From the NCBI GenBank assembly GCA_026004795.1, contig BPJV01000010.1, positions 1 through 64,000 of the forward strand: a stretch of 64,000 nt of DNA, read 5' to 3'. The stretch comes from Pirellulaceae bacterium (lineage in GTDB: Bacteria > Planctomycetota > Planctomycetia > Pirellulales > Pirellulaceae). Of the stretch, positions 46,740-56,083 are shown piece after piece. A model generated the notes under the pieces. The model was not told where the DNA came from, did not search any database, and saw nothing but the letters and a program-made list of their open reading frames with translations. The translations under genes were made by a program, and so were the position numbers. The first letter of the stretch is position 1, and each line of letters starts with the position of its first letter.

Positions 46740-48086
46740 GTGAGTACAACTAGACGAAGTTTCTGGAGTCGGACTATCGCTTGGGGCGGGCTGCTGCTGT
46801 GCTGCAGTTGGTGTGCTCCTGCGGCGCGTGGTGAGAATTGGCCCCAGTGGCGGGGCCCGCGCTTCGACGGCATCTCGCGGGAAAAAGGCATCCCCGTTCA
46901 TTGGTCTAAGGAGAGCGGAAAGAACATCGCCTGGCGCTGTCCCATGCCGGGGCAGGGAGGAGCAACACCGGTCGTGTGGGACGATCGCCTATACGTGACC
47001 TCAGCCGAAGGCGACGATTTGGTTGCCATCTGTGTGGACGCGCAGACCGGAAAACAGCGGTGGAAACGTTGGGTGACCAGTGGCAATCAGGATGCCCGCG
47101 CCGGTGAAGGCAATTCGGCCTCCCCGTCCCCCTGCACCGATGGAGATCATGTATGGGTCTTCTTCTCGACGGGAGTCTTGGCCTGTTTCGACAAGGATGG
47201 CAACGAGCAATGGAAGATCGACGTTGGCCAACGTTACGGAAAACTCGACATCCAATTCGGGATGACTTCGACTCCGGTCCTCGACGGCGATTACCTCTAC
47301 CTGCAGTTGATTCACGGTCCCATGCGCATGGACGACGATCGAAGGACGGGGATCATCGTCAAGTTGGACAAACGCACCGGCGAAACCGTGTGGGTGGTCG
47401 ATCGACCAACGGAGGCGATTTTCGAATGCAAACACTCCTATGCATCTCCCATGATTTACGACGACGGCCACCGCCGCTTTCTCGTCGTGCATGGTGCCGA
47501 TTGCACCACGGGGCATGACTTAGAGACGGGAAAGGAATTGTGGCGCATGGGGGGCCTGAACGGCACCTCGGAAGTGAATCAGACGCGTTTCGACCCCACT
47601 TTCCGCTTCGTCGCTTCACCTGCCGTTACCCACGGAGCCATCATCATTCCCACCTGCAAGCGTGGCCCCACACTCGCCTTGCACGTCAACGACCAACTGG
47701 CCGGGGATGTGTCGCATAACGCCGATTTGCGTAAATGGGTAGTTCCCATTACGCCAGATGTTTCGATCCCCGTGGTGGTTGACGGCTTGGTCTATTTGTT
47801 GCACAAGGACGGGAAACTCCAGTGCATCGAACTGGAAACCGGTAGAGAGGTATATTTCGAGCGAACGCATTCGGTACAGCATCGAGCAAGCCCGCTATAC
47901 GCAGACGGCCATCTCTATTTGTGCGCGAAAGATGGGATGTGTACGGTGGTCAAAGCCGGGCGGAAGTTTGAGATTGTGGCTCAGAACAACCTGGGAGAAC
48001 CAATAACAGCCTCTCCGATCGTAGCCAATGGAACGCTGTTCATTCGCACTTATGATGCGGTCTATGCGATTCGCCAATCCGATTGA
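46740..48086 (+). CDS. Exported PQQ-type beta-propeller protein
   Basis: About 448 residues from the GTG at 46740 (GAGGTG 4 nt upstream); ATG 46725 is an alternative. A signal peptide (IAWGGLLLCCSWCAPAARG) precedes NWPQWRGPRFDGIS, the standard opening of planctomycete PQQ-like propellers. The repeats follow with VVWDDRLYVTSAEGDDLVAICVDAQTGKQRW, GTGVLACFDKDGNEQWKID-type blades, VKLDKRTGETVW, HDLETGKELWRM and YLLHKDGKLQCIELETGREV. The GxxxW ends mark PQQ-repeat blades, but whether PQQ is bound is unclear. Possible roles are sugar oxidation or scaffolding. It starts 61 bp after the TlpA-like gene. Confidence 0.87.
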   Translation: MSTTRRSFWSRTIAWGGLLLCCSWCAPAARGENWPQWRGPRFDGISREKGIPVHWSKESGKNIAWRCPMPGQGGATPVVWDDRLYVTSAEGDDLVAICVDAQTGKQRWKRWVTSGNQDARAGEGNSASPSPCTDGDHVWVFFSTGVLACFDKDGNEQWKIDVGQRYGKLDIQFGMTSTPVLDGDYLYLQLIHGPMRMDDDRRTGIIVKLDKRTGETVWVVDRPTEAIFECKHSYASPMIYDDGHRRFLVVHGADCTTGHDLETGKELWRMGGLNGTSEVNQTRFDPTFRFVASPAVTHGAIIIPTCKRGPTLALHVNDQLAGDVSHNADLRKWVVPITPDVSIPVVVDGLVYLLHKDGKLQCIELETGREVYFERTHSVQHRASPLYADGHLYLCAKDGMCTVVKAGRKFEIVAQNNLGEPITASPIVANGTLFIRTYDAVYAIRQSD

Positions 48087-48311
48087 CCTCTCATGGTCCG
48101 TCTTTAGGGCGGATGTCCTTCCCGCCGCGCAGAGTTGGTAGACCCAAGCGCGGCACCGCAGGGGTATCCGAATCACACCGTAGGGGAACAGAGAGAGCGA
48201 CGACGAGCAACGGGCTCGTCGTCGACCGCACTTGTGGCGTTGCGCTCGAGCGCTTGGTGCGTCCAAGTGCCATGAACAGTAGCGCCCTTATTCTGGCCTC
48301 AGTTCCTCGCC

Positions 48312-48791
48312 TCAGTCATCTTCACCTTCGAGCTGGCGATAGACCTCTTCTCGACTTCGCAATTGGCAGAACAGAGCTCGCTTTTGGTCGGGCAGCGAAT
48401 AGTCGAATCCGACATCGCGAAGCAGCTTTTCCGAGGAACTGATGGCCATTACTTCCATTACACCTCGCTGGCGGGCCAACTCGACGCACCGCCGCACCAA
48501 TTCATGCCCCAACCCGCGGCAACGGTGTTCGGGAGCCACTGCCAGGCATTGGATTTCGGCCAGCTTTTTCGAATAAATCTCCACCGCACTGAAGCCGACG
48601 ATACGCCCTTCGCACTCCACCACGAACCCCGTGTGCAGCAAAACGGCCAATTCTGCGCGCGTGCGATGAAGAATTTGGCGATTTTCCACAAACGGGCGCA
48701 GGAATGCGCGTACTTCGCCCAAATCCTCCTCGGTCGAGGGCCGAATGACATACCCATGAAACGTTTCCAACGGGTTGGTGCATTGAGTCAA
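48312..48791 (-). CDS. GNAT acetyltransferase, ArgA-type N-acetylglutamate synthase
   Basis: 159 residues. IRPSTEEDLGEVRAFLRPFVENRQILHRT at the N-terminus and ECLAVAPEHRCRGLGHELVRRCVELAR (acetyl-CoA loop Q/RxxGxG/A) identify a GNAT fold. The arrangement VRAFLRPFV, ILHRTRAEL, IAEIQCLAVAPEHR and FLRDVGFDY resembles the catalytic domain of ArgA N-acetylglutamate synthase without the kinase-like regulatory domain. It is encoded 17 bp after an ArgE-like deacetylase on the same strand, so the pair makes and removes the acetyl group used in arginine biosynthesis. Other GNAT substrates cannot be excluded. Confidence 0.78.
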   Translation of the reverse strand: MTQCTNPLETFHGYVIRPSTEEDLGEVRAFLRPFVENRQILHRTRAELAVLLHTGFVVECEGRIVGFSAVEIYSKKLAEIQCLAVAPEHRCRGLGHELVRRCVELARQRGVMEVMAISSSEKLLRDVGFDYSLPDQKRALFCQLRSREEVYRQLEGEDD

Positions 48792-48808
48792 TAACGGGGT
48801 CTCCTGGA

Positions 48809-49978
48809 TTATTTAACGACATCGTCCTCCGCACAGCAAAATCGACGTAGAACGCGTTCGAACACGAACGTTCCCTGCTGAAGTTCGTCGAGGGATATCC
48901 ATTCATCACCTCGGTGTGCTTGCTGAATGCTTCCCGGGCCCATCACCACGCGGTCACGAAGGTCGGTGAGAACGCATCCATCAGTCGCATAGCTGACGGC
49001 CAGCGGCGCCTCCTGATTCAGCATTCTTAATAGCACGCGAACAGCAGGGCTATCCGACGGGGTGTACAGCGGAGGTAGTTCCCTCACGCCCTGTACCGTC
49101 AATCCACTTCGCTGCGCCGCGGTGAGGATGGTCTCTTTTACCTCTTCCATGCTGATTTGGGTATTGGGCATCGGACGATAGAACAAACGGCACACGGCGC
49201 GACCGACGGTGATGTTCAACGCAGTGGGCTCGTTGATGATGACGGGATTGAAAGTCAGATGAGGCGGATCGAATGCCGCGTTTTGCCACCGTGGATCTTC
49301 TTGAGCGTGACGGTTGATTTCTGCCAAGGCAGAAAGAAAAGGAATCAGTGCCCAGTTCGCATTCTGTCCCTCGGCCGTCGAGGAATGCGCAGCAACACCC
49401 GTCGCCACGATTTCCAGTCGACAACCGCCCTTGTGCGCTGCAACCAACCGCATCATGGTGGGCTCACCGATGATCGCCACTCCTTGATGGCCAGCAAACT
49501 CGCGGTACACAACACTGCGTGTCACCAGTCGTTCCGCCCCCAACATTCCGCATTCTTCATCACCCGTAATGAACACATAGATGGGAGCCCTTTGATCCCT
49601 CACCGATATCCGGGATATGGCTGCCAAAACCGCAGCTATGGATCCCTTCATATCACATGCTCCCCGCCCCCACAGTCGCCCTTGAGCACATACTGCATCG
49701 AAGGGGCCCCCATGCACGCAATCCCAATTCTCCACGGCAACCACATCGCTGTGCCCAAAATATCCGACCGCTCTCGCTGCATGATCGCCTCGGTCAGGAT
49801 AGCGAACGGCGGCCACCGTCTTCTTCGGTGTTCCCTGCAGGTCCAGGTAAGCGTCGATTTCTACTGAAAATCCCTGCTGTTCAAGCCACTGGGCGAGAAC
49901 TGCTGCCAACTCCTCGTTGGAATGCGTAGTGACCGAATCGATGGCGACTAGTTGCTGGGCAAATCGTAGGACATCCAT
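48809..49978 (-). CDS. argE: M20 metallopeptidase, acetylornithine deacetylase-like
   Basis: About 389 residues from the ATG at 49978; the frame also opens from a TTG at 50011 (MPPLPTTHQHS). M20 family motifs: YFGHSDVVAVENW (His/Asp zinc ligands) near 80, LWGRGACDMKGSIAA (bridging Asp) near 105-119, ITGDEECGMLGAE (catalytic Glu pair) near 145, and GEPTMM near 175. AHKGGCRLEIVATGVAAHSS is the dimerisation-domain start and QQAHRGDEW the last His. ArgE removes the N-acetyl group from N-acetylornithine. The GNAT gene follows by 17 bp. Other M20 specificities, such as succinyl-diaminopimelate, are possible but fit less well. Confidence 0.85.
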   Translation of the reverse strand: MDVLRFAQQLVAIDSVTTHSNEELAAVLAQWLEQQGFSVEIDAYLDLQGTPKKTVAAVRYPDRGDHAARAVGYFGHSDVVAVENWDCVHGGPFDAVCAQGRLWGRGACDMKGSIAAVLAAISRISVRDQRAPIYVFITGDEECGMLGAERLVTRSVVYREFAGHQGVAIIGEPTMMRLVAAHKGGCRLEIVATGVAAHSSTAEGQNANWALIPFLSALAEINRHAQEDPRWQNAAFDPPHLTFNPVIINEPTALNITVGRAVCRLFYRPMPNTQISMEEVKETILTAAQRSGLTVQGVRELPPLYTPSDSPAVRVLLRMLNQEAPLAVSYATDGCVLTDLRDRVVMGPGSIQQAHRGDEWISLDELQQGTFVFERVLRRFCCAEDDVVK

Positions 49979-50011
49979 GGAATGCTGATGTGTCGTGGGG
50001 AGCGGCGGCAA

Positions 50012-50531
50012 GGGTTGTCATGAACCATGACGGTTAACTGGCACCCAAATCCACGAGGGAAAGGGAAGAGCACCGCCAGTTGGCCCTGACGATTGTAGCC
50101 GGTCACGAGAAACCTAGGCAGCCGACTAGCCTGAGCGCTTCGTGGAGCGCAAATGGGGTTTCAGGTGAGCGTTCCTTGACTTTGCAAACGCAGCGGCAAT
50201 CGAGTGAAGCCCCAGGATACATTAACAGCCGGAATACCGGTCGGGAGATTCATCTCGTGGATTCATGCGCCCCTTCCATGCGTAGCTCCTCAGCGCAGTG
50301 TTTCTACCTGAATACTGTCCCACGCTTTTCCCGGCGCGCATGCGAAAACGATTGCGTTCGTTCGTCACCGCGCGACAGCGCCCACCACCCGCGGCGGGGT
50401 ATTCATTTGCCGATCGGGAAATCCCCCTCAGGAAGGATGGCTATTGTCCGGGAGGCTTCTCAGCGTCTATCCTTTCTCAAGAGAGGCAAGTTTGTTTTCG
50501 GTCGCTACCCTGATCCTGAAGACCGTCACTG
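50012..50531. other. Intergenic region, no gene recognised
   Basis: Separates the divergent M20 and C25 genes. Short frames exist, but their translations have no family features and frequent rare-residue runs. No clear terminator or promoter stands out. Confidence 0.4.
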
Positions 50532-52316
50532 ATGATCAACCATACAGCGGTGAGACTCCGAGCGCTGCGTCTTTTGCGGGCACGACACCGATGGCCTTGG
50601 CCTCGGGGCCGTTGCGTTCAAGGGGCCGTCTTGGTTTGGTGGGCAGTAGGGGCGTGGACGCTGTGGTGGTCTCCGACCAGTTTGATGGCGGCAGATATCA
50701 TCGTCATTCGCCCGGCACGGTGGAGCCAGTCTCTGGAGCAGTGGCGTCGCTACCGGCAGGATCAGGGTTGGACAGTTGCTGAGATCGATGTAGCCGCCAC
50801 GGCAGAGTCGACGCGTCAGCGGGTGATGGATTATTGCCAACTGCATGGATCGCCACGCTTTGTCGTCCTCATTGGTGATGCCCGGCCCTTACCAGAGCAT
50901 CCCGACGACTACGTGCCGACGTTTTATCGCCGCAGTACCGCATTGGTGCAATTCGGTGGCGACGACATGCTTGCCACCGACTTACCGTACGGCGATTTCG
51001 ATGGGGACGAGACGCCGGATGCGGCGGTAGGAAGGATCCCTGCAGATAGCTCCGAACAGGTTGCCCGTTTCCTTCAGCGCGTGATCGCCTACGAGCAGTC
51101 CCATGACTATGCTCCCTGGCGACGAAATGTTCACGTCGTGGCTGGCGTCGGAGGATTCGGGGCGCTGACCGATGCCTTGATAGAAGGCACCACCCGTCAG
51201 TTTTTAGCGCAAAGGATCCCCGCCTGGTCTCGCCTAACGCTGACTCACGCCAGTCCTGGCAGCGTCTTTTGCCCCAGTCCGGACCGGTTTCCTCAATGCT
51301 GCGTTGATCGGTTCAACGATGGAGGCAGCTTCTGGGTCTACATTGGGCACGGGCAAGTCAAGAGCCTGGACTGGATCCATGCCGCCAACCAATGGTGGCC
51401 TATCTTGACCGAGAAGCACCTACCGCAGTTGTCCGCCCCCCACCCACCGGTTGCTGTCTTCCTAGCCTGCTATACCGGAGCCTTCGATGCAGCCGAGGAT
51501 TCCTTGGCAGAATCCATCGTACTGCACCCCGGTGGGGCCATCGCCGCGATTGCCGCCAGTCGCGTTTCGGGCCCCTATGGCCTGGCGATGCTTTCCCACG
51601 GCTTGCTCGAAGCAGTCTACCAACGACACCTGGCGACGCTCGGTGAAGCGATGTTGCATGCGAAGCGTTCCATGCTGCACCTCGACGGGAATACGCGCGG
51701 AAAGGAAACCATCGGAGCAGACACAGCATCGACGCAGGACGCTGGCTCTACTGCACCAAGTGAAGCGACGACTGACAGCCTACAACCTCAATTGCAACTG
51801 ATTCAGGGCATCGCGGCAGCGCTCACCCCTGAAGGCTATGACCTGCATCAGGAACTCCAGGAACATGCCTGGCAGATGCATCTCATTGGAGATCCATGCA
51901 TGGCGTTAGCGTATCCCCAGGAGGTTGCCCTGAAGGCTCCTCGGGTCGCGGCACCAGGTAGTACGGCGAGCCTGTCTGCTCAGCTTCCTCCTGGACGCAT
52001 TCTGGTAGAACTTGCCTATCGGCGGCGCGACGCACGTACCGACCTGTCTGCCGATTCACTTGACTACTCGGTGCCGCAGGACTGGAGCCAATTCCAAAAC
52101 CGGTACGAACAAGCCAACCTGCCGCATATCGTGGCGGTGGATCAAGCATGGTCAGGCGGCAGGTGGGAGCACGCGTTGATTGTTCCCGACGACTTGCCGC
52201 GCGGCAAGTACGACATCCGTCTCTTCGTGCAATGCGATGAAAAATTCTGCGTTGGGCATGCGGAGCTAACAATCCGACCGCTCGCTCAACTGAACACTTC
52301 AAGCGCGGCACCATGA
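50532..52316 (+). CDS. Exported C25 (gingipain-like) cysteine peptidase
   Basis: 594 residues. A basic N-terminus and hydrophobic stretch (GAVLVWWAVGAWTLWW, near 31-46) precede SLMAADIIVIRPARW, probably the start of the mature protein. The C25 caspase-like fold follows: FVVLIGDARPLPEHPDDYVPTFY, then DLPYGDFDGDETPDAAVGRIPA (calcium-type loop), SFWVYIGHGQ with the catalytic His near 274, and VAVFLACYTGAFD with the catalytic Cys near 312. The C-terminal 200 residues are less conserved and beta-rich. Gingipain relatives in planctomycetes are secreted and sometimes tied to extracellular degradation. No neighbouring partner gene is seen. Confidence 0.85.
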   Translation: MINHTAVRLRALRLLRARHRWPWPRGRCVQGAVLVWWAVGAWTLWWSPTSLMAADIIVIRPARWSQSLEQWRRYRQDQGWTVAEIDVAATAESTRQRVMDYCQLHGSPRFVVLIGDARPLPEHPDDYVPTFYRRSTALVQFGGDDMLATDLPYGDFDGDETPDAAVGRIPADSSEQVARFLQRVIAYEQSHDYAPWRRNVHVVAGVGGFGALTDALIEGTTRQFLAQRIPAWSRLTLTHASPGSVFCPSPDRFPQCCVDRFNDGGSFWVYIGHGQVKSLDWIHAANQWWPILTEKHLPQLSAPHPPVAVFLACYTGAFDAAEDSLAESIVLHPGGAIAAIAASRVSGPYGLAMLSHGLLEAVYQRHLATLGEAMLHAKRSMLHLDGNTRGKETIGADTASTQDAGSTAPSEATTDSLQPQLQLIQGIAAALTPEGYDLHQELQEHAWQMHLIGDPCMALAYPQEVALKAPRVAAPGSTASLSAQLPPGRILVELAYRRRDARTDLSADSLDYSVPQDWSQFQNRYEQANLPHIVAVDQAWSGGRWEHALIVPDDLPRGKYDIRLFVQCDEKFCVGHAELTIRPLAQLNTSSAAP

Positions 52317-52891
52317 GCCCTGCCGGGCAACAGGCATTCTACTGGCCCTTTCTCGCCACAGGAGACGCGCGGCAGATGGGCTTTCTCAGAGGATTACGCT
52401 TTGGGAGATGAGCCTCCGGCGCTGCCGAAAGCAGAGAAAAACGGAAGCTGGCCTGAAAACTCTTAGCACCGGCAGCAAGGAGGCACTAAGCCAACCAAAC
52501 GACGATGGCTCTCCTTCGCTGCAGCTTCTCACCGGTCTGGTCGCCCAACGCTGTGCAGTCGTCGGTCGTACGCGTAGAGCCGGAGCTGGGCGAACCAGCG
52601 AGCCACGGTCAAGCCTTCAATGCTGATGGCTGAGGAACCGCGGAAACATGCGGCGCTCCCCCCGACCACCCGAGCGATGGCTGCTCCGCAAAACGTGCGA
52701 TGAAAAAGCGGAAAAGCATTGGCTGAGAATATGCCTGGACCTGCTCTGGAAAATGTTGCTATGGTTCCCACTGGGATTTGTTTCGCTTCGCCGCGGGGGT
52801 GCTTGGAGGCGTTACCGACCGATGGCCGCATCGCCTTCTTGTCACGCTTCGCCGCTAATAACACCTTGTTTTCGGTTCGGGAATTCTGAGC
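52317..52891. other. Intergenic region, no gene recognised
   Basis: Nearly 580 bp without a credible ORF. A few short open frames lack SD sites and family features. No hairpin with a T-tract was seen. Confidence 0.4.
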
Positions 52892-53674
52892 ATGATTCGT
52901 ACAACTGCATTGCTCGTAACTCTGTTGTGGGGGGGTGCTGTGCTGCTGGGGAATTCGGCCGTGGTGATCGCTCAGACGACAGATTTTCGGATCGAGACTG
53001 ACGTCCTGGAAGATGGACACGCGCGGCCCGTGGTACAAACGCTCACGCTTTTCCAGGATGGAATCGCCTACGACTTCACTCGCGGTGATGAGGACAACTG
53101 CGTCTTAGTCGATCCCCAGCGCGACCGGATCGTACTGATGAATAGCAAGCACCAGTTGCGGACGGAAGTGAGTATCAATGAAATGAAACACCTGATCGAG
53201 TCAGCTCGTACTCAGGCCGCTGGCACTTCGCTGGCCGTGTTTCTGATTGGTGCTAGCAAGACGGAGGTCGTCGATGGTGTCGTGAAGGTGGGAGACGAGC
53301 ATTTGCACTACCAGGCGACGACGCAACGGGTATCGCACCCTGGTGTCGCCACCCTATATCAAGAGTTTGCCGATTCGATGGCGCGGTTGAATGCGTGGGC
53401 CTCCGCTGGCACCCCACCTTTCGCCCGGCTAGCCCTCAACCAGGCGGTCGCCGATCTGAATGCTCTGCCCGTCGAGATCAGGCGGTCGATGAAGGTAGGC
53501 GGAAAAACGTTGGTGCACATTAGTAGATTGCATCCTACCTGGTTGCTGTCGAAAAGCGATCGCCTGAAAATCTCCGAGGCACAGAAAGGATTGGTGGCAT
53601 TTACCCAAGTCGACTACGCCACCTTTCAATCGCGTACACGCGCTATCAATAATGAAGTCGCTTCTGGGAATTAG
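52892..53674 (+). CDS. Exported protein of unknown function, precedes the GlmU-like gene
   Basis: 260 residues with signal peptide ALLVTLLWGGAVLLGNSAVVIAQ. The mature part (TDFRIETDVLEDG, LTLFQDGIAYDFTRGDE, VLVDPQRDRIVLMN) is beta-rich, followed by a helical C-terminal half. No catalytic motif is visible and I do not assign a family. It starts at an ATG after GGGAATTCTGAGC. It lies 7 bp before the GlmU-like gene and is probably co-transcribed with it, but a shared job cannot be stated. Confidence 0.72.
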   Translation: MIRTTALLVTLLWGGAVLLGNSAVVIAQTTDFRIETDVLEDGHARPVVQTLTLFQDGIAYDFTRGDEDNCVLVDPQRDRIVLMNSKHQLRTEVSINEMKHLIESARTQAAGTSLAVFLIGASKTEVVDGVVKVGDEHLHYQATTQRVSHPGVATLYQEFADSMARLNAWASAGTPPFARLALNQAVADLNALPVEIRRSMKVGGKTLVHISRLHPTWLLSKSDRLKISEAQKGLVAFTQVDYATFQSRTRAINNEVASGN

Positions 53675-53681
53675 CTAAGCC

Positions 53682-54941
53682 GTGAGTATTCTGCTGGTCG
53701 AAGACGCTCGTACTCCGCAGCTCGCACCGATCACTACCGGACGAGCGGCCTTCAACATCACCGTCGCGTCGTTTTCGCTGCTGCAGCTGGTCCAGCAACT
53801 GGGCGCCCCTGTAGCGGCCTTTGTGCGCACCTACCTGCGCGACGTACTGGCACATGACTTTCCCGACGTTCGTCTCATGGGCAGGTCGGCCGATTCGGCG
53901 AACGACGAAGGCCCAACGCTGGTGATCAATGCCCGCCTGACCCCTCGTGCAAAAAACCTCGACGCTTTGAGGGAGCTGTGGCAGGATGATACGTGCCGCG
54001 GAGTCGTCCGTTGCGACGGTCAGATCGCCGCCGTGGTGCGTCCGGGCTGGACCTGGTCGACGCTCGAGGCGCAAAGCGGCGATCCCTTGGAGGAACTGGT
54101 TGGGCAGGAGAGCGACCTGCCGGAACTGGAAGTTCCACTGGAGCTGATGTCGTGGCCGCATGAAGTGATTGCAGCCAACATGGACGCTTTTGATGAGAAC
54201 ATCCGGTTGCGGCTGGCATCCGATCGCTACCGTCAATTGAATGACGGCCTGTTCGTGGCAACAGGTGTGCGGCTCGGTGACTACGTATTGACCGAAACAG
54301 CCGCTGGTCCCATCGTGCTGGATGAACATGTGTCGATTGGCCCTTACACTTTATTGCGCGGCCCATTGTACATCGGACCGCGAAGTCGCGTGTTGGAGCA
54401 TGCAGCAATCAAGGATGCTGTCTGCACGGGGCACACGACGAAGATTGGCGGGGAGGTCGAGGCTTCCGTGATCGAAGCCTACACCAACAAACAGCACCAC
54501 GGTTTTTTGGGACACAGCTATTTAGGCAGTTGGATCAATCTGGGCGCGGGAACCTGCAACAGCGATTTGAAGAACACCTACGGCACGGTCAACATGGAGT
54601 ATCCAGGCGGCAAGATGGCGACCGGCATGCAATTCCTGGGGTGTGCCATGGGGGACTACAGCAAGACGGCCATCAACACCGGAATCTTCACTGGGAAGGT
54701 GATCGGTGTGTGCAGTATGATGTACGGCTTCGTCACCAGCAATGTGCCAAGTTTCGTCAACTATGCCCGCTTGTTCGGCCAACTAGCCACACTTCCACCG
54801 GAAGTCATGGTGGCTACTCAACAGCGGATGTTCCGGCGGCGCAATGTGGAGCAGCGCCCGTGCGACATTCGCTTGATCCACGACATGTATCGCATCACCC
54901 AAAGCGAACGTGACCGCTACGGCGACGAACTGGCATTGTGA
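53682..54941 (+). CDS. GlmU-like putative sugar nucleotidyltransferase with left-handed beta-helix
   Basis: 419 residues from a GTG. The N-terminal half (LLVEDARTPQLAPITTGRAAFNITVASFSLLQ) resembles the truncated GlmU-type family annotated as putative sugar nucleotidyltransferase, without the classical GxGxRM pyrophosphorylase loop. The C-terminal half is an acyltransferase-like beta-helix: GPIVLDEHVSIGPYTLLRGPLYIGPRSRV, DAVCTGHTTKIGGEVEASVI, GHSYLGSWINLGAGTCNSDLKN, and TAINTGIFTGKVIGVCSMMYG. The loop TCNSDLKNTYGTV is typical of this family. It probably makes or modifies a nucleotide sugar for the envelope. It overlaps the convergent fliM by 25 bp. Confidence 0.82.
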   Translation: MSILLVEDARTPQLAPITTGRAAFNITVASFSLLQLVQQLGAPVAAFVRTYLRDVLAHDFPDVRLMGRSADSANDEGPTLVINARLTPRAKNLDALRELWQDDTCRGVVRCDGQIAAVVRPGWTWSTLEAQSGDPLEELVGQESDLPELEVPLELMSWPHEVIAANMDAFDENIRLRLASDRYRQLNDGLFVATGVRLGDYVLTETAAGPIVLDEHVSIGPYTLLRGPLYIGPRSRVLEHAAIKDAVCTGHTTKIGGEVEASVIEAYTNKQHHGFLGHSYLGSWINLGAGTCNSDLKNTYGTVNMEYPGGKMATGMQFLGCAMGDYSKTAINTGIFTGKVIGVCSMMYGFVTSNVPSFVNYARLFGQLATLPPEVMVATQQRMFRRRNVEQRPCDIRLIHDMYRITQSERDRYGDELAL

Positions 54942-56014
54942 GCCAGCTCCGCCGACTCTTCCGCCGCGGCCGTTTCAACTGGCTCGTCCCCCTCTCCCTG
55001 ATCGCTCTTGACGATCGGGCCGAGAATCTCCACGGCTTTTTTGCCTTTGAAAGCACCGGCGCGCGCTTGAAATTTCCCCACTCCCGCTACCTCGACCTCG
55101 AGCGGTTCGCGAATGTCCTTCTCCGTGGTGACGATGTCTCCCACTTGGAGGTTCAATAGATCCACGGTGGAGATCGAGCTGCGTGCCATCGTTACGATCA
55201 GCTCGACGACAGCACCGGAGAGCAGTTTCTGAATCTGCCGCTGCGTCGCCGGTGTCGATTTGGCGGAAGCATAGCTGATCCAATTGTTCGACGTCAGTCG
55301 CGAGCCGATCCGCTCGATCGTATTGAAGGGGATGCACAGATTCACCATACCTCGCGCCTTCCCCATGACCAATTCAAAGCTGATGAGCACCACCACTTCG
55401 TTGGGCGGCACGATCTGTACCAACTGGGGATTCGATTCGATGCGCTCCAAAGAGATCTCCATGGCGATAGCATTTCGCCATGCGGTGACCAGTTCCCGCA
55501 GAAGCGTATTGATGACCCGCGAAGCCAATCGCTGCTCGATTTCGCTCAAGGGACGCTTCAGGGCCGATTCGGGGCTGGGATGGCCCCCAAGCATACGGTC
55601 GATAATCGGATAGAGAATGGTCGGGCTGATATCGAGGATCCAGTTCCCCTCCAACGGCTTGGGACGCAGGACGCTGAAGCAGGTAGGAATCTCCAGGCTG
55701 TAGACGAACTCGCTGTAGGTAAGCTGGTCGACACTGATGAGCTTTGTTTCCACGATTGTCCGCAACAGGGCGGAATAGGAGGCACCGAGATTGCGAGCGA
55801 ACCCTTCATGTACCGATTGGAGCGCACGCATCTGTTCTTTGCCGACGCGCTCAGGACGTTTAAAGTCGTAGGCGACGATCCGTTGCCGCGGTTGTGGACT
55901 ACCGCCAGAGGTGCTATCGCGCTGCCCTCCTTCGGGATTCTCACGCATCTGGCCAGCGTCCATGCTGCGCAGCAAATCTTCCACGTCGGCGCGTTCCAAT
56001 TCGTCTTTTGCCAT
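54917..56014 (-). CDS. fliM: Flagellar motor switch protein FliM
   Basis: 365 residues, with ADVEDLLRSM near residues 9-18 where the CheY-binding LSQxEIDALL peptide normally is. The FliM core follows: YDFKRPERVGKEQMRALQSVHEGFARNLG, LTYSEFVYSLEIPTCFSVLRP, and YPIIDRMLGG. The C-terminal SpoA (FliN-like) domain holds ISTVDLLNLQVGDIVTT and EPLEVEVAGVGKFQARAGAFKGKKAVEI. It forms the C-ring that reverses the motor. No other flagellar gene is in the window, so fliM is isolated from its usual operon. The last 30 residues are Glu/Ala-rich. It converges on the GlmU-like gene with a 25-bp overlap. Confidence 0.92.
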   Translation of the reverse strand: MAKDELERADVEDLLRSMDAGQMRENPEGGQRDSTSGGSPQPRQRIVAYDFKRPERVGKEQMRALQSVHEGFARNLGASYSALLRTIVETKLISVDQLTYSEFVYSLEIPTCFSVLRPKPLEGNWILDISPTILYPIIDRMLGGHPSPESALKRPLSEIEQRLASRVINTLLRELVTAWRNAIAMEISLERIESNPQLVQIVPPNEVVVLISFELVMGKARGMVNLCIPFNTIERIGSRLTSNNWISYASAKSTPATQRQIQKLLSGAVVELIVTMARSSISTVDLLNLQVGDIVTTEKDIREPLEVEVAGVGKFQARAGAFKGKKAVEILGPIVKSDQGEGDEPVETAAAEESAELAHNASSSP

Positions 56015-56083
56015 CCTGGCATTCTCCGCTGATGATGGTGTCCGATGCGAGCCAGCGCGGGAGGATCGCGCGGCGGCGCTGGA

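Noticed and set aside
50080-50532. 150-codon plus-strand frame before the C25 gene
   Set aside because: No recognisable domain, high Ser/Arg content, and it runs into the start of a better-supported gene.
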